A stretch of 64,000 bases of DNA, taken from contig JBFWYG010000001.1 in the NCBI GenBank assembly GCA_050186725.1, positions 1 through 64,000 on the forward strand, written 5' to 3'. This stretch comes from JADJYF01 sp050186725. GTDB lineage: Bacteria > Pseudomonadota > Gammaproteobacteria > Ga0077536. Below the pieces are notes generated by a model that had not been told where the DNA came from, ran no database searches, and saw nothing but the letters and a program-made list of their open reading frames with translations. Position numbers and translations under genes: made by a program. The number at the start of each line of letters is the position of its first letter. The stretch's first letter is position 1. Positions 1-8,710 of the stretch are shown piece by piece.

Positions 1-182
1 GAATTTTGGTAATGCCAAGGCGGGTTGATGGGTACCTCCGCCCAGCACGAGCATCACCCCTTACTCCGCCAAGACTATCGTGCTTTGGGACGCAACGCAG
101 ACTATGCACTCACATATTCTGGGTGCTTCCGTTCGAACGACAGGGAGATTGCAACGGCCCTAGTTTCGAAACGACGACGAAA

Positions 183-590
183 TCATGGGTTGTCGGCGCG
201 ATTCCAAATTATGTAGTCGGCGATGTTGAAGCCAGTACTCCCTCCAAGGGTACAGGTTGTCCCGACGACATGTACCCGCAGTTTCTCTTTCATAGCGTAG
301 GCCATCTCGATCATCGCGAAGGATTTCTTGCCCGTTTCGAAATTCATATTGTCGAAGCGAAACCAATTGGCGCCGACATGCGAGGAACAATTATTGATGT
401 TCTCGACAGCGACGGTGGGATCCAACTGCACCCAAGCGACGCTGTCTGTACTTGAATAGAACTGTGTGACTTGCGCTGCAACAGCCGTGGTGCCTGCAGC
501 TTGTGCAACCGAGGGTAAAACAACGAGAAGGCTGAGGAGCGTAGTGCGGGGAATCCGTAGTCCAAGGATTCTTTTGCTTGCTAGAGACAT
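183..590 (-). CDS. Small secreted protein, unknown function
   Basis: The 135-residue protein starts at the ATG at 590, chosen because GAGGA lies about 8 nt upstream and the product then opens with a standard signal peptide: basic residues (K6, R7, R12, R15), a hydrophobic core (LLSLLVVLPSV) and a likely signal peptidase I site after AQA, near residue 31. A longer reading from 740 has no ribosome site and would bury the signal. The mature part (~104 residues) has two cysteines (NNCSSH and TTCTLGG) that could form a disulfide if it is exported to the periplasm. I do not recognise the family and assign no function. The local base composition is less GC-rich than in the rest of the window, which may mean recent acquisition. 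No partner gene is adjacent. Confidence 0.6.
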   Translation of the reverse strand: MSLASKRILGLRIPRTTLLSLLVVLPSVAQAAGTTAVAAQVTQFYSSTDSVAWVQLDPTVAVENINNCSSHVGANWFRFDNMNFETGKKSFAMIEMAYAMKEKLRVHVVGTTCTLGGSTGFNIADYIIWNRADNP

Positions 591-995
591 GGTCCTGATC
601 CTCAAAGGAGTTACTACGATCAAACACTGCAGAGAAGTGACATACTTGAGTGCTTCACGGTTTCTAAGGCGGCGCCGGGCGTCCTCGGCATTCTTGAGCG
701 CCCCCAGTACTGCTCCGCGCCGCACGCACTCGCCCGGCACTAGCTACGAGAGCTAAGAGTTGGGCGCTGCCATCTTACATTTAACCGGCGTGTTGGCCGC
801 AATATGATCTGCGACGACGTTTCGCAGGTATCGAGAACGAGTGGGGATCGTTCTGTGCGGGAGGCGTTGCAGATCAGGGCCAACGTCTTTCGAGTGTATT
901 GATTCTTACCGTAATTGGTGGTCCTTGCGCGAGTCGCCTTCGTGAACCACGAGTCTCAAAGTGCTGAATGCGCCACCGGCGCAAGTGCATCGTGC
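591..995. other. Non-coding stretch, no gene seen
   Basis: About 400 bases between the start of the secreted-protein gene and the end of the MATE gene. Reading frames here are shadows without ribosome sites. I see no tRNA, convincing promoter or repeat. GTTGGGC and ATTTAAC near 757-782 resemble integron core sites but are in the wrong order for an attC site. Confidence 0.5.
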
Positions 996-2363
996 TCACC
1001 CGGTTGACGCGCCTGTCTCGGCCAGCATGCGCGCCGTCAGGCGCGCGAAGCGCGTGATGAGCAGGGCCGCGACCACCCACAGCGCGGCGACGATGCCAAG
1101 CCAGATGTCGCTGGCCGCGGGCGCTGGTCGATGCGCGCCGAGCCAGGCCAGGGTGAAGCCAACGCCCCAGTAGGTGGCCGCGTTCAGCAGCAGCGGCACG
1201 CGCGCGTCCTTCAGGCCGCGCAGCGCAAAGGCAGTCGCGACCTGCACACCGTCGGCGAACTGCAGCGCGGCCGCGAGCGGAGACAGGCTCAAGGCAATCG
1301 CCGTGACCTGCGGATCCTGGGAGTAGAGCGCGACGATGGGCGCGGCCAAGAACCACGTGACGAGCGCCGCCGTGCCGCTGCAACCGCCGCACAGCAAAAT
1401 GCCGATCGTACCGATGCGTCGCACCGCGCGCGCATCGCCCCTGCCCGCCGCCTGGCCCACCCGCACCGCAAGCGCCATTGCGAGACCCGCCGGCACGGTG
1501 AACACCAGCCCACAGACGTTCAGCGCCACCTGGTGCGCGGCGACGGCGGCACTGCCGAGCCGGCCTATGAGGAGCGCGATCACCGTGAACAAGCCAGACT
1601 GCAGGAGCAGCGACAGGCCGATGGGCAGGCCGAGCGCCACCAGGCGACGCATCACGGCGGCGTCGGGCCAGTCGAAGCGCGCCCACAGCGCGAACTGGCG
1701 CTGGTCTAGTGCGCGCCGCGCATGGCCGGCGAGGAGCGTGAGCATCAGCCAGAAAGTGATGCCGGTGCCGAGACCACAGCCGGGCGCGCCCAGCGCCGGC
1801 AGCCCCAGTCGACCAAACAGGAAGCCGTAGTTCAGCAGCACGTTGACCGGCAGCGCAACCGCCATCACCACCATCACCGGCACGGTGCGGCCGATGCCTT
1901 CGTGCAGTTGCTTGAAGGCATGATAGGCGAAGGCCGCTGGTACGCCCCAGCACAGGTGGTCGAGATAACCTTGCGCGAGCATTGCGACCTCGGGCGCGAT
2001 GCCGAACAGCGCGAACACCGGGTCCATGTGGCGCAGCGCCGCCACGACGAGCGCCGCGACTGCGAGGGCGAGCCACAGGCCCTGGCGCAGATCGGGACCG
2101 ATCTCGGCGTGGCGTCCCGCGCCGAAGTGCTGGGCGACGGTCGGCCCGAGCGCCATCACCACGCCGAGTCCGAACAGGAAGGCGGCGATCCACAGGCCGT
2201 TGCCGAGCGCGACGCCGGCCAGCTGGGTCGGCCCCAGCCGCGCGGCCATCATGGTGTCGCCGAGACTGACGCCGATGCTGAACAGGCTGTTGAGAATGAG
2301 CGGCGCGCCGAGCGCGATCAACGCGCGCAGCTCCGCGCCGACCGTGCTGGCAGCTAGATGCAT
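996..2363 (-). CDS. MATE family multidrug/Na+ exporter
   Basis: This 455-residue inner-membrane protein has the usual length of MATE (multidrug and toxic compound extrusion) transporters, which expel cationic drugs or metabolites using Na+ or H+ gradients. Hydrophobic segments run along the whole chain, enough for twelve helices in two homologous halves. The opening LGAPLILNSLFSIGVSLGD followed by TMMAARLG is typical of a first MatE domain, and a related stretch around residue 250 (LPIGLSLLLQSGLFTV) opens the second half. It starts only 10 nt after the stop of the ABC ATPase gene upstream and may be the last gene of that operon. The substrate cannot be told from sequence. NorM/DinF-type assignments are possible; family confidence is high. 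Confidence 0.9.
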   Translation of the reverse strand: MHLAASTVGAELRALIALGAPLILNSLFSIGVSLGDTMMAARLGPTQLAGVALGNGLWIAAFLFGLGVVMALGPTVAQHFGAGRHAEIGPDLRQGLWLALAVAALVVAALRHMDPVFALFGIAPEVAMLAQGYLDHLCWGVPAAFAYHAFKQLHEGIGRTVPVMVVMAVALPVNVLLNYGFLFGRLGLPALGAPGCGLGTGITFWLMLTLLAGHARRALDQRQFALWARFDWPDAAVMRRLVALGLPIGLSLLLQSGLFTVIALLIGRLGSAAVAAHQVALNVCGLVFTVPAGLAMALAVRVGQAAGRGDARAVRRIGTIGILLCGGCSGTAALVTWFLAAPIVALYSQDPQVTAIALSLSPLAAALQFADGVQVATAFALRGLKDARVPLLLNAATYWGVGFTLAWLGAHRPAPAASDIWLGIVAALWVVAALLITRFARLTARMLAETGASTG

Positions 2364-2373
2364 CGCGCCGAAC

Positions 2374-4032
2374 TCAGGCGCGCGCGCCGAGGGTGGGCAC
2401 GGCGGCCAGCAGCTGACGCGTGTAGTCGTGACGCGGCCGCAGCAGAATGTCCTCCACCGGACCCTGCTCGACGATGCGTCCGGCGTGCATTACCGCGACC
2501 TCGTGGGCGAGGTAGGCGACCACGCCGATGTTGTGCGTGACGAACAGGTAGCTGAGCCCCAGGCGCTGCTGCAGATCGCGCAGGAGCGCCAGGATCTGCG
2601 CCTGCACCGACACGTCGAGCGCCGAGGTCGGCTCGTCGCAGACCAGCAGCCGCGGCTCCACCGCCAGCGCGCGCGCGATACAGATGCGCTGCCGCTGACC
2701 GCCGGAGAACTCGTGGGGATAGCGCCGCGCGTGGCGCGCCTCGAGGCCCACCTGATCGAGCAGTTCGTCCACGCGCCGCGCGCGCTCGGCCGGCGTGCCG
2801 ATGTTCTGCGCGTCCATGCCTTCCTTGATGATGTCGGCCACCACCATGCGCGGATTCATCGACGCGAAGGGGTCCTGGAACACCACCTGCAGGCGCGCGC
2901 GGGCGCGCCGCAACGCCCCCGCGTCCAGGCTCGCGAGATCGATACCTTCGAAGTTCACGCGCCCGCCGGCCAGCGGCGCGAGGCGCAGGATACCCTTGCC
3001 CATGGTCGTCTTGCCGCAGCCGGACTCGCCGACCACCGCCAACGTGCGACCCCGCGCGAGGGTCAGGGACACGCCGTCCACCGCGCGCACCGCGCCGGTC
3101 ACGCGCCGCAGGAAGCCGCTCCGCACCGGGTAGCTCACCACCAGGTTCTCGACCTCGAGCACGATATCGGTGCCCGTGCTCGGCGTCGGCCCCTGCCCTT
3201 CGGCGAGACGCTTCTCCCAACTCGGCAGGGCGGCGAACAGCTGCTGTGAATACTCGTGGCGCGGCGCGGCGTAGAACGCCTCGCGCGTGCCCTGCTCCAC
3301 GATGCGGCCCTTGCGCATCACCAGCACGCGATCGGCGATCTGGTGCGCCACCGCGAGATCATGGGTAATGAACAGCATGCCCATGCCGCGCCGGCGCTGC
3401 TCGGCGCGCATCAGTTCCAGCACCTGGGCCTGCAGCGTGACGTCGAGCGCGGTGGTCGGTTCGTCGGCGATCAGGAGGCTCGGATCGCCCGCCAGCGCGA
3501 TGGCGATCATCACGCGCTGCTTCATGCCGCCGGAGAACTGGTGGGGATACTCGCCGAGCCGCCGCGCGGCCTCGGCGATGCCGACCGCCTCCAGGAGCTC
3601 GGTGACGCGCGCGCGCAGCGCAGCGCCGCGCAGTCCCTGGTGACGCACCAGCACCTCGCCCACCTGGTCGCCCACCGTCATGATCGGGTTCAGCGACGAC
3701 TGCGGCTCCTGGAACACGAGGCCGATGCGTGCGCCGCGCACGTCGCGCATACGCGCTTCCGGCAGCGCGAGCAGGTCCTCGCCCTCGAACCACACTTGTC
3801 CCGCCGTGATGCGCGCAGTGCTCGGCAACAGGCGCGGAATGGCGAGCGAGGCCACCGATTTGCCGCTGCCCGATTCGCCGACCAGCACCACGGTCTCGCC
3901 GGCCGCGACCTCAAAGTCGAGGCCGTCCACCGCGCGCACTTCGTCCTCGCCCTGACCAAAGCGGATGGCGAGCCCCTCGACTCGCAGCAGTGGCATGCCC
4001 TCGCGCGCGACGCGCGGTGGTGACGCATTCAT
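2374..4032 (-). CDS. yejF: Peptide ABC transporter, fused double ATPase (YejF-type)
   Basis: A 552-residue cytoplasmic ATPase with two complete ABC domains in one chain, like E. coli YejF (529 residues). Domain 1 has Walker A GESGSGKS near residue 45, signature FSGGMKQR and Walker B LLIADEPTTALD. Domain 2 has Walker A GESGCGKTT near residue 315, signature FSGGQRQR and LLVCDEPTSALD. It powers uptake of peptides through the two permeases encoded upstream. The ATG at 4032 overlaps the permease stop codon (ATGA), which fixes the start; the open frame extends further upstream only because it runs through the permease gene in another frame. It is the fourth gene in the order A-B-E-F, the same as yejABEF. 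Confidence 0.92.
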   Translation of the reverse strand: MNASPPRVAREGMPLLRVEGLAIRFGQGEDEVRAVDGLDFEVAAGETVVLVGESGSGKSVASLAIPRLLPSTARITAGQVWFEGEDLLALPEARMRDVRGARIGLVFQEPQSSLNPIMTVGDQVGEVLVRHQGLRGAALRARVTELLEAVGIAEAARRLGEYPHQFSGGMKQRVMIAIALAGDPSLLIADEPTTALDVTLQAQVLELMRAEQRRRGMGMLFITHDLAVAHQIADRVLVMRKGRIVEQGTREAFYAAPRHEYSQQLFAALPSWEKRLAEGQGPTPSTGTDIVLEVENLVVSYPVRSGFLRRVTGAVRAVDGVSLTLARGRTLAVVGESGCGKTTMGKGILRLAPLAGGRVNFEGIDLASLDAGALRRARARLQVVFQDPFASMNPRMVVADIIKEGMDAQNIGTPAERARRVDELLDQVGLEARHARRYPHEFSGGQRQRICIARALAVEPRLLVCDEPTSALDVSVQAQILALLRDLQQRLGLSYLFVTHNIGVVAYLAHEVAVMHAGRIVEQGPVEDILLRPRHDYTRQLLAAVPTLGARA

Positions 4033-5414
4033 CGCAGGTCCCGGAGGCGCGGGTCGAAGGCGTCGCGCACCGCATCGGCAAACACATTCGCCGCGAGCAC
4101 CAGCGCGAACATGAAAACGAAGGCGGCGGACAGCGACCACCACACCATCGGCTCGCGCGCGAGTTCCAGGCGCGCACCGTTGATCATGTTGCCCCAGGAC
4201 TCCATGCTCGGGTCGACGCCGATGTCGATGTAGGTCAGCACGGCCTCGGCCAGCACCAGCCCGCTGAAATCGAGCACGATGGTGATCATCACGATGTGCA
4301 TGATGTTGGGCAGCACGTGGCGCGCGAGAATGCCGGGATGCGATACGCCGAAGGCGCGCGCCGCCAGGATGAAATCGGCCGAACGCAGCTTGAGCGCCTC
4401 GCCGCGCAGGTAGCGGCACAGACCGGTCCAGGCCGTGACGCCGAGAATGAAGCACAGCGCCAGCAGGCGCAGGTCGGCGCGCGCGGCGAGGCTCGAATAG
4501 TCGTCGGCATGCTTGCCCATGTGAATCTCCAGTACCAGCACCGAGGCCGCGACCAGCAGCACGCCAGGAATCGAGGACAGCGTGGTGTAGAGGTACTGGA
4601 TGACGTCGTCCACCCAGCCGCCGAAATAGCCGGCGGCGAGCCCGAAAGCGACGGCGAAGGGCAGCATGACGAGCGTGGTGAGGGTGCCGATCAGAAGCCC
4701 GGTGCGAATGCTCTTCAGCGCCTGGTAGAGCACGTCGTTGCCGACCTGGTCGGTGCCCAGCACGTGATAGCCGTCCGCGAGTTGCACACCACAGCCGGCG
4801 AACAGCGCCAGCACGAGCAGCGTGCCGAGCACGCTGCGCCAGGGGAATTCGCTCTCGCCGCGCGACAGGCGCAGCGCCACCTCGCTCGGACGTTCGCGTC
4901 GGCGTCGCGCCAAGGTCACGATCACCAGCACGGTGAGCACGGCCACCGCAGCCGCGCCGCCGAGGACACCCGCGACCAGGCGCGCGGCGATGTCCGCGCC
5001 GCGCTCGCTGTCCGGATCGCGCAGGTGCGCGCCGCCGTGCACGAGCCGCGGGAAATCGCGCGCCGTGGTGCCGTCGGTGAGCTCGACCACCTCGCGCGTA
5101 TAGGCCTCGGCGGCGAGCGGCGCCGAATAGGTCCGCTCGACCTGGGTCCTGAGCGGCGTGACCAGCAGATCGAAGGCGCTCAGCAGTTCACCGCCCGAGT
5201 CGGCGCCGGTCTGGCGAAAGTGCACGGAATCGAGCAGCGCGATCGCCACGTAAGCGCTCAGTACCACCGCCGCCGCCATACCGAGCGGCCTGCGCGCGAC
5301 CTGGCGCCAGGGCGCGCGCAGATGAGCGTGGCGCCGTGCCTGCCAGGCATACAGCCCGCCCGCCACCAGCAGGACGAAGAACAGCACGTCGGTCTTCAAC
5401 AGCACCGCCTGCAT
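4029..5414 (-). CDS. yejE: Peptide ABC transporter permease (YejE/OppC-type), long N-terminus
   Basis: Inner-membrane permease subunit of the binding-protein-dependent importer. The ATG at 5414 begins 4 nt after the upstream permease stop, giving 461 residues. The C-terminal ~270 residues form the permease domain, with the EAA-type cytoplasmic loop (ALKLRSADFILAARAFGVS) that docks on the ATPase. Ahead of it lie an N-terminal membrane segment (VLFFVLLVAGGLYAW), a second one, about 90 polar residues and another helix before the usual OppC-like start. E. coli YejE has about 341 residues, so some 120 are extra. The polar part probably faces the periplasm. Its role is unknown; it could contact the anchored binding protein encoded first in the operon. 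Confidence 0.88.
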   Translation of the reverse strand: MQAVLLKTDVLFFVLLVAGGLYAWQARRHAHLRAPWRQVARRPLGMAAAVVLSAYVAIALLDSVHFRQTGADSGGELLSAFDLLVTPLRTQVERTYSAPLAAEAYTREVVELTDGTTARDFPRLVHGGAHLRDPDSERGADIAARLVAGVLGGAAAVAVLTVLVIVTLARRRRERPSEVALRLSRGESEFPWRSVLGTLLVLALFAGCGVQLADGYHVLGTDQVGNDVLYQALKSIRTGLLIGTLTTLVMLPFAVAFGLAAGYFGGWVDDVIQYLYTTLSSIPGVLLVAASVLVLEIHMGKHADDYSSLAARADLRLLALCFILGVTAWTGLCRYLRGEALKLRSADFILAARAFGVSHPGILARHVLPNIMHIVMITIVLDFSGLVLAEAVLTYIDIGVDPSMESWGNMINGARLELAREPMVWWSLSAAFVFMFALVLAANVFADAVRDAFDPRLRDLR

Positions 5415-5418
5415 GGCG

Positions 5419-6396
5419 TCACTCCAGGCGCACGCGCGGATCGGCGAGCGTGTAGGACACATCGGTCAGCAGCAGTCCGACGATGTAGAGCAGCGATCCC
5501 AGGAACACCATCGCGCGCACGATGGCGAAGTCCTGGCTCTGGATGGCTTCGATGGTGTAGCTGCCGAGCCCGGGAATGCCGAAGAAGGACTCTATGATGA
5601 GATTGCCGATGAACAGCGACGGCAGCAGCACGACCACGCCGGTCAGTATCGGGATGAGCGCATTGCGCAGGACATGGCGCAGCATCACCGCCCGCTCGCC
5701 GAGGCCCTTGGCGCGCGCGGTGCGCACGTAGTCGCGATTGATCTCCTCCAGGAACAGCGTGCGATACCAGCGCGTACCGTAGCCAAGCGCCGCCACCACG
5801 CTGACCATCACCGGCAGGGCGACGAACTTGAAGCCGGCGAGGCCCTGGTCGTAACCCGAGATCGGCACCAGCCGCAGCAGTTTGCCGAACAGGAACTGGC
5901 CGCCGATGATGTAGAAGAGCATCGACACCGACATCATGGCCACGCACAGCACCACTGCCCACAGGTCTAGATATGTGCCGCGCAGCACCGCCACGACGAG
6001 CGCGAGCCCGATGGCGAGCGTCAGTTCCAGGACCAGTACGGGTACGCTCACCGCCAGACTCGGGCCCATGCGCTGCGCGATGTCGAAGCCGATGTCGCGG
6101 CCACTGTCCGACTGGCCGAAGTCGAACAGGAACAGGCGCAGGGTGTTGCGATAGAAGATGGTGTCGGTGGCACGCGCGAGCCCATCGGCCTCGGCGTTCC
6201 ACAGCAATGGTCGGTCGTAGCCGCGCTCCGCCTTCCACTGCTCCACCGCGGCTTGCGTGATGTGCTTGTTGCCGAGCTGCATGCGCGCCATGTCGTCGGG
6301 TGAGTTGACCACGAAGAACAAGGCGAAAGTGATCAGGTTCACCCCGAGCAGGATGGGCAGCGCGTAGAGCGCGCGACGCAGCAGGTAGGCGCTCAT
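5419..6396 (-). CDS. yejB: Peptide ABC transporter permease (YejB/OppB-type)
   Basis: A 325-residue permease starting at MSAYLLRRALYALPILLGV, the classic OppB N-terminal helix. The ATG at 6396 overlaps the stop of the substrate-binding protein gene (ATGA); upstream in-frame codons read through that gene and are ignored. About six membrane helices are visible, with an EAA loop around NRDYVRTARAKGLGERAVM that contacts the ATPase. The C-terminus (LLTDVSYTLADPRVRLE) is typical of OppB/YejB proteins, which end in an ADPR motif. It pairs with the YejE-type permease to form the transmembrane pore. Length is a little below E. coli YejB (364). Confidence 0.92.
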   Translation of the reverse strand: MSAYLLRRALYALPILLGVNLITFALFFVVNSPDDMARMQLGNKHITQAAVEQWKAERGYDRPLLWNAEADGLARATDTIFYRNTLRLFLFDFGQSDSGRDIGFDIAQRMGPSLAVSVPVLVLELTLAIGLALVVAVLRGTYLDLWAVVLCVAMMSVSMLFYIIGGQFLFGKLLRLVPISGYDQGLAGFKFVALPVMVSVVAALGYGTRWYRTLFLEEINRDYVRTARAKGLGERAVMLRHVLRNALIPILTGVVVLLPSLFIGNLIIESFFGIPGLGSYTIEAIQSQDFAIVRAMVFLGSLLYIVGLLLTDVSYTLADPRVRLE

Positions 6397-8546
6397 CGGG
6401 CCCGCGCTCGCTGTCGCGCGCGATGGCCGCGCCAGGCGGGCACCGCGGCCAGCGCCAGCACGACCAGGCCCGCCACCACCGGCCACAGCACCGGGCGATT
6501 CCACGCGCGGCGCAGTCGCGCGCGCAGCGCCGGCTCGACGGTCTTGTACTTGAGCGAGTTACGCGCCATGAGATTCGGTTTGGAGTTGCCGTACCAGGCG
6601 TGGTTGAGCGCGTAGGCCATGGGGTGAAAGCCCCACACCCAGGGCGCGTCGCGCCGCGCCATCTCGATCATCTGGTCGATCAGCGCCTGCCGTTCCGGCC
6701 CATCGGGCATCGCGCGCATGGTGACGAACAGGCTATCGAAGGCCTCGCTTGCGTAGTTGGCGGCATTCTCGCCGCCGTGTCGTACCTTGCCGTTTGGTCC
6801 GTAGAGCAGGAACAGGAAGTTCTCGGGATCCGGATAGTCGGCGTTCCAGCCCCAGGTGAAAATCTGGCCGGTGCCTTCGCGCAGCTTCTCCTGGAAGCGG
6901 TTGTAGTCGGTCACCCGCACCACCAGCTGGATACCGAGCTTGTCGAACTGCTTACGGTACCAGTTGAGCTGGGCCTTGCCACTCGGACCCGCCGCGACCG
7001 CTTCGTAATACAGCAGCAGCGGCTGCCCGGTGGCCGGATCGCGTCCCTCCGGATAGCCGGCTTCGCGCATCAGCGCACGCGCCTCGGCGATGCCGCGCCG
7101 CACGGCGCGGCCGCCGCGCCACTCGTAGACATAGGGATTGATGCCGTCCTTGCCGGCGCGATAGCCGAAGATTTCCGGCGGGATGGGCCCATGGGCGGCC
7201 ACGCCGCGGCCGTTGGCGAAGATCGCCACGAACTCCTCGAAGTCGACCGCGATGGAGATCGCCCGACGCAGGAGCCGCGCGCGCGCGCCGTCGCCGCCGA
7301 CCACCGCGTCGCGCATGTTGAAGCCCAAGTAGAAGGTCGCCTCCTCGACTGCGGTGACCAGTTGCACGCCCTTGTCGCGCATCTCCTGAGTCAACTCAGC
7401 CTCACCGTTGCCGGCGAACTGGATGGCCTGATCGAAGCTGTCCGGCAGCACCGCCGCTACGTCATAGTAGCCCTGCAGGAACTTGGTCCACTGTGGGATC
7501 TCCTCCTTCTCCAGGCTGTAGAGCGCGACGTCGATGAACGGCATGGGTTTGCCAGCCATGCGCAGCATGCCCGCCTCTTCGTCACCGGGCATGCCGGTGG
7601 ACGGGTAGGGCTCGCCGCGGAAATTGGGATTGCGCGCCAGGACCATGCGCCGGTTCGGATTGTTCTCCACCATCATGTAAGGCCCGGTGCCCACGGGGTA
7701 CCAGTCGAGGCTGAAGTTGCGCTCGCGCATCCCGGGCCGGGCGTAGAATGCGTCCGCCTCCCAGGGTACCGGCGCGAAGAACGACATCGCCAGCCAGTAG
7801 CGGAACTGCGGGTACTTGTCGGTGATGACGATTTCGAAGGTATGGCGATCGATCACGCGCGCGCCCTCGAGCGCGTACTTGCGCAGGTCGACGAAGCCGC
7901 GGTTCCCGCCCTCCGCCTCGCGCAGCCGCTCGCCGAACGCGGCGAGCCCCTTGATGTACTTGCCCATGAGCCCGGCCACGGGCGAGTGCAGGTGCGGATG
8001 CATGAGGCGCTTGATCTGGTAGACGTAGTCCTCGGCTGTGAGCTCTCGGGTGCCGGTATGCGTGAACTCGGCTAGCGTCGCGTGACGCGCCACCTGTGAG
8101 GCGCTCAACCGGTGATAGCGATAGCCGCCCTCGGCGTCGCGCGCGAAGGCCGGATGCGGTTGAAACAGGATGCCGGGCTTGAGCGTGATGCGGTACACCG
8201 TCTCGGCGACCTGCTCGGCCGCGGCCGTGGCGGCGAGCTCTCCGCCGTCACGATCGAAGTAGCGCGCTTCCGGCAGCTGCTCGGCGGTCAGCGGCACCAG
8301 TTGGTAGGGGCGCTGGAGGTAGTGATACTGCAGCACCGGCTCGTAGATCTGGCCGGTGAACTGCGCCTCGGTCTCGCTGTAGGAAGAGACCGGGTCGAGG
8401 TGCTTGGGTCTCTCGGCGAAAGCGCCGTAGAAGATGGCCTTGCCTCGCTCGGCGCGCGGATAGGGCGAGTTCCACGGCTCGTCCATGCAACCCGCGAGCG
8501 CCGCCAGGCACAGCATCATGAGCGCGGCGGTCGACGGGGCTCGCAT
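6393..8546 (-). CDS. yejA: Extracellular solute-binding protein family 5 (YejA-type) lipoprotein with C-terminal membrane helix
   Basis: A 717-residue substrate-binding protein that should deliver peptides to the permeases downstream. The N-terminus has a lipoprotein signal with lipobox LAGC (Cys near residue 20), followed by a long SBP_bac_5 domain (cues: KHLDPVSSYSETEAQF, GTGPYMMVENNPNRRMVL, WGWNADYPDPENFLFLLYG). Unusually the C-terminus also has a predicted helix (VLWPVVAGLVVLALAAVPAW) followed by RGHRARQRARAR, a positive-inside tail. It would therefore be fixed at both ends, by lipid and by helix. E. coli YejA is soluble and about 600 residues. This is the first gene of the operon, and its stop overlaps the next start. 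Confidence 0.88.
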   Translation of the reverse strand: MRAPSTAALMMLCLAALAGCMDEPWNSPYPRAERGKAIFYGAFAERPKHLDPVSSYSETEAQFTGQIYEPVLQYHYLQRPYQLVPLTAEQLPEARYFDRDGGELAATAAAEQVAETVYRITLKPGILFQPHPAFARDAEGGYRYHRLSASQVARHATLAEFTHTGTRELTAEDYVYQIKRLMHPHLHSPVAGLMGKYIKGLAAFGERLREAEGGNRGFVDLRKYALEGARVIDRHTFEIVITDKYPQFRYWLAMSFFAPVPWEADAFYARPGMRERNFSLDWYPVGTGPYMMVENNPNRRMVLARNPNFRGEPYPSTGMPGDEEAGMLRMAGKPMPFIDVALYSLEKEEIPQWTKFLQGYYDVAAVLPDSFDQAIQFAGNGEAELTQEMRDKGVQLVTAVEEATFYLGFNMRDAVVGGDGARARLLRRAISIAVDFEEFVAIFANGRGVAAHGPIPPEIFGYRAGKDGINPYVYEWRGGRAVRRGIAEARALMREAGYPEGRDPATGQPLLLYYEAVAAGPSGKAQLNWYRKQFDKLGIQLVVRVTDYNRFQEKLREGTGQIFTWGWNADYPDPENFLFLLYGPNGKVRHGGENAANYASEAFDSLFVTMRAMPDGPERQALIDQMIEMARRDAPWVWGFHPMAYALNHAWYGNSKPNLMARNSLKYKTVEPALRARLRRAWNRPVLWPVVAGLVVLALAAVPAWRGHRARQRARAR

Positions 8547-8629
8547 GGGCGCGTGGTCTCGAGGGCGCTTGATTGCCGAAAAGTCGCGACGCGCGCGACG
8601 CGCGCGGAGGCCGTCGACCCGGCGTCAGG

Positions 8630-8657
8630 ATTATAAACGGCGGCGTGACCCTGTACA
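8630..8657 (-). promoter_or_regulatory. Probable sigma-70 promoter of the yejABEF operon
   Basis: On the minus strand a perfect -10 TATAAT (8630-8635) lies 16 nt from TGTACA (8652-8657), which matches four of six -35 positions. It sits about 85 nt upstream of the binding-protein ATG. The same TGTACA overlaps a TACACT that could be the -10 of fabI on the plus strand, so the two promoters may overlap back to back. Confidence 0.45.
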
Positions 8658-8710
8658 CTTGCCTCGCCCCGCGAGGGCCCAAGTCCAGCAGCGAGCAAGG
8701 TGGTCAGTCC

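Noticed and set aside
183..740. Longer 185-residue version of the first secreted protein
   Set aside because: No ribosome site at 740, and it would place about 50 residues before the signal peptide. ATG 590 has GAGGA upstream.
741..800. Integron attC site next to the first gene
   Set aside because: GTTGGGC and ATTTAAC match core-site consensus but occur in the reverse order and about 12 nt apart, with no complementary L-boxes. No integrase is seen.
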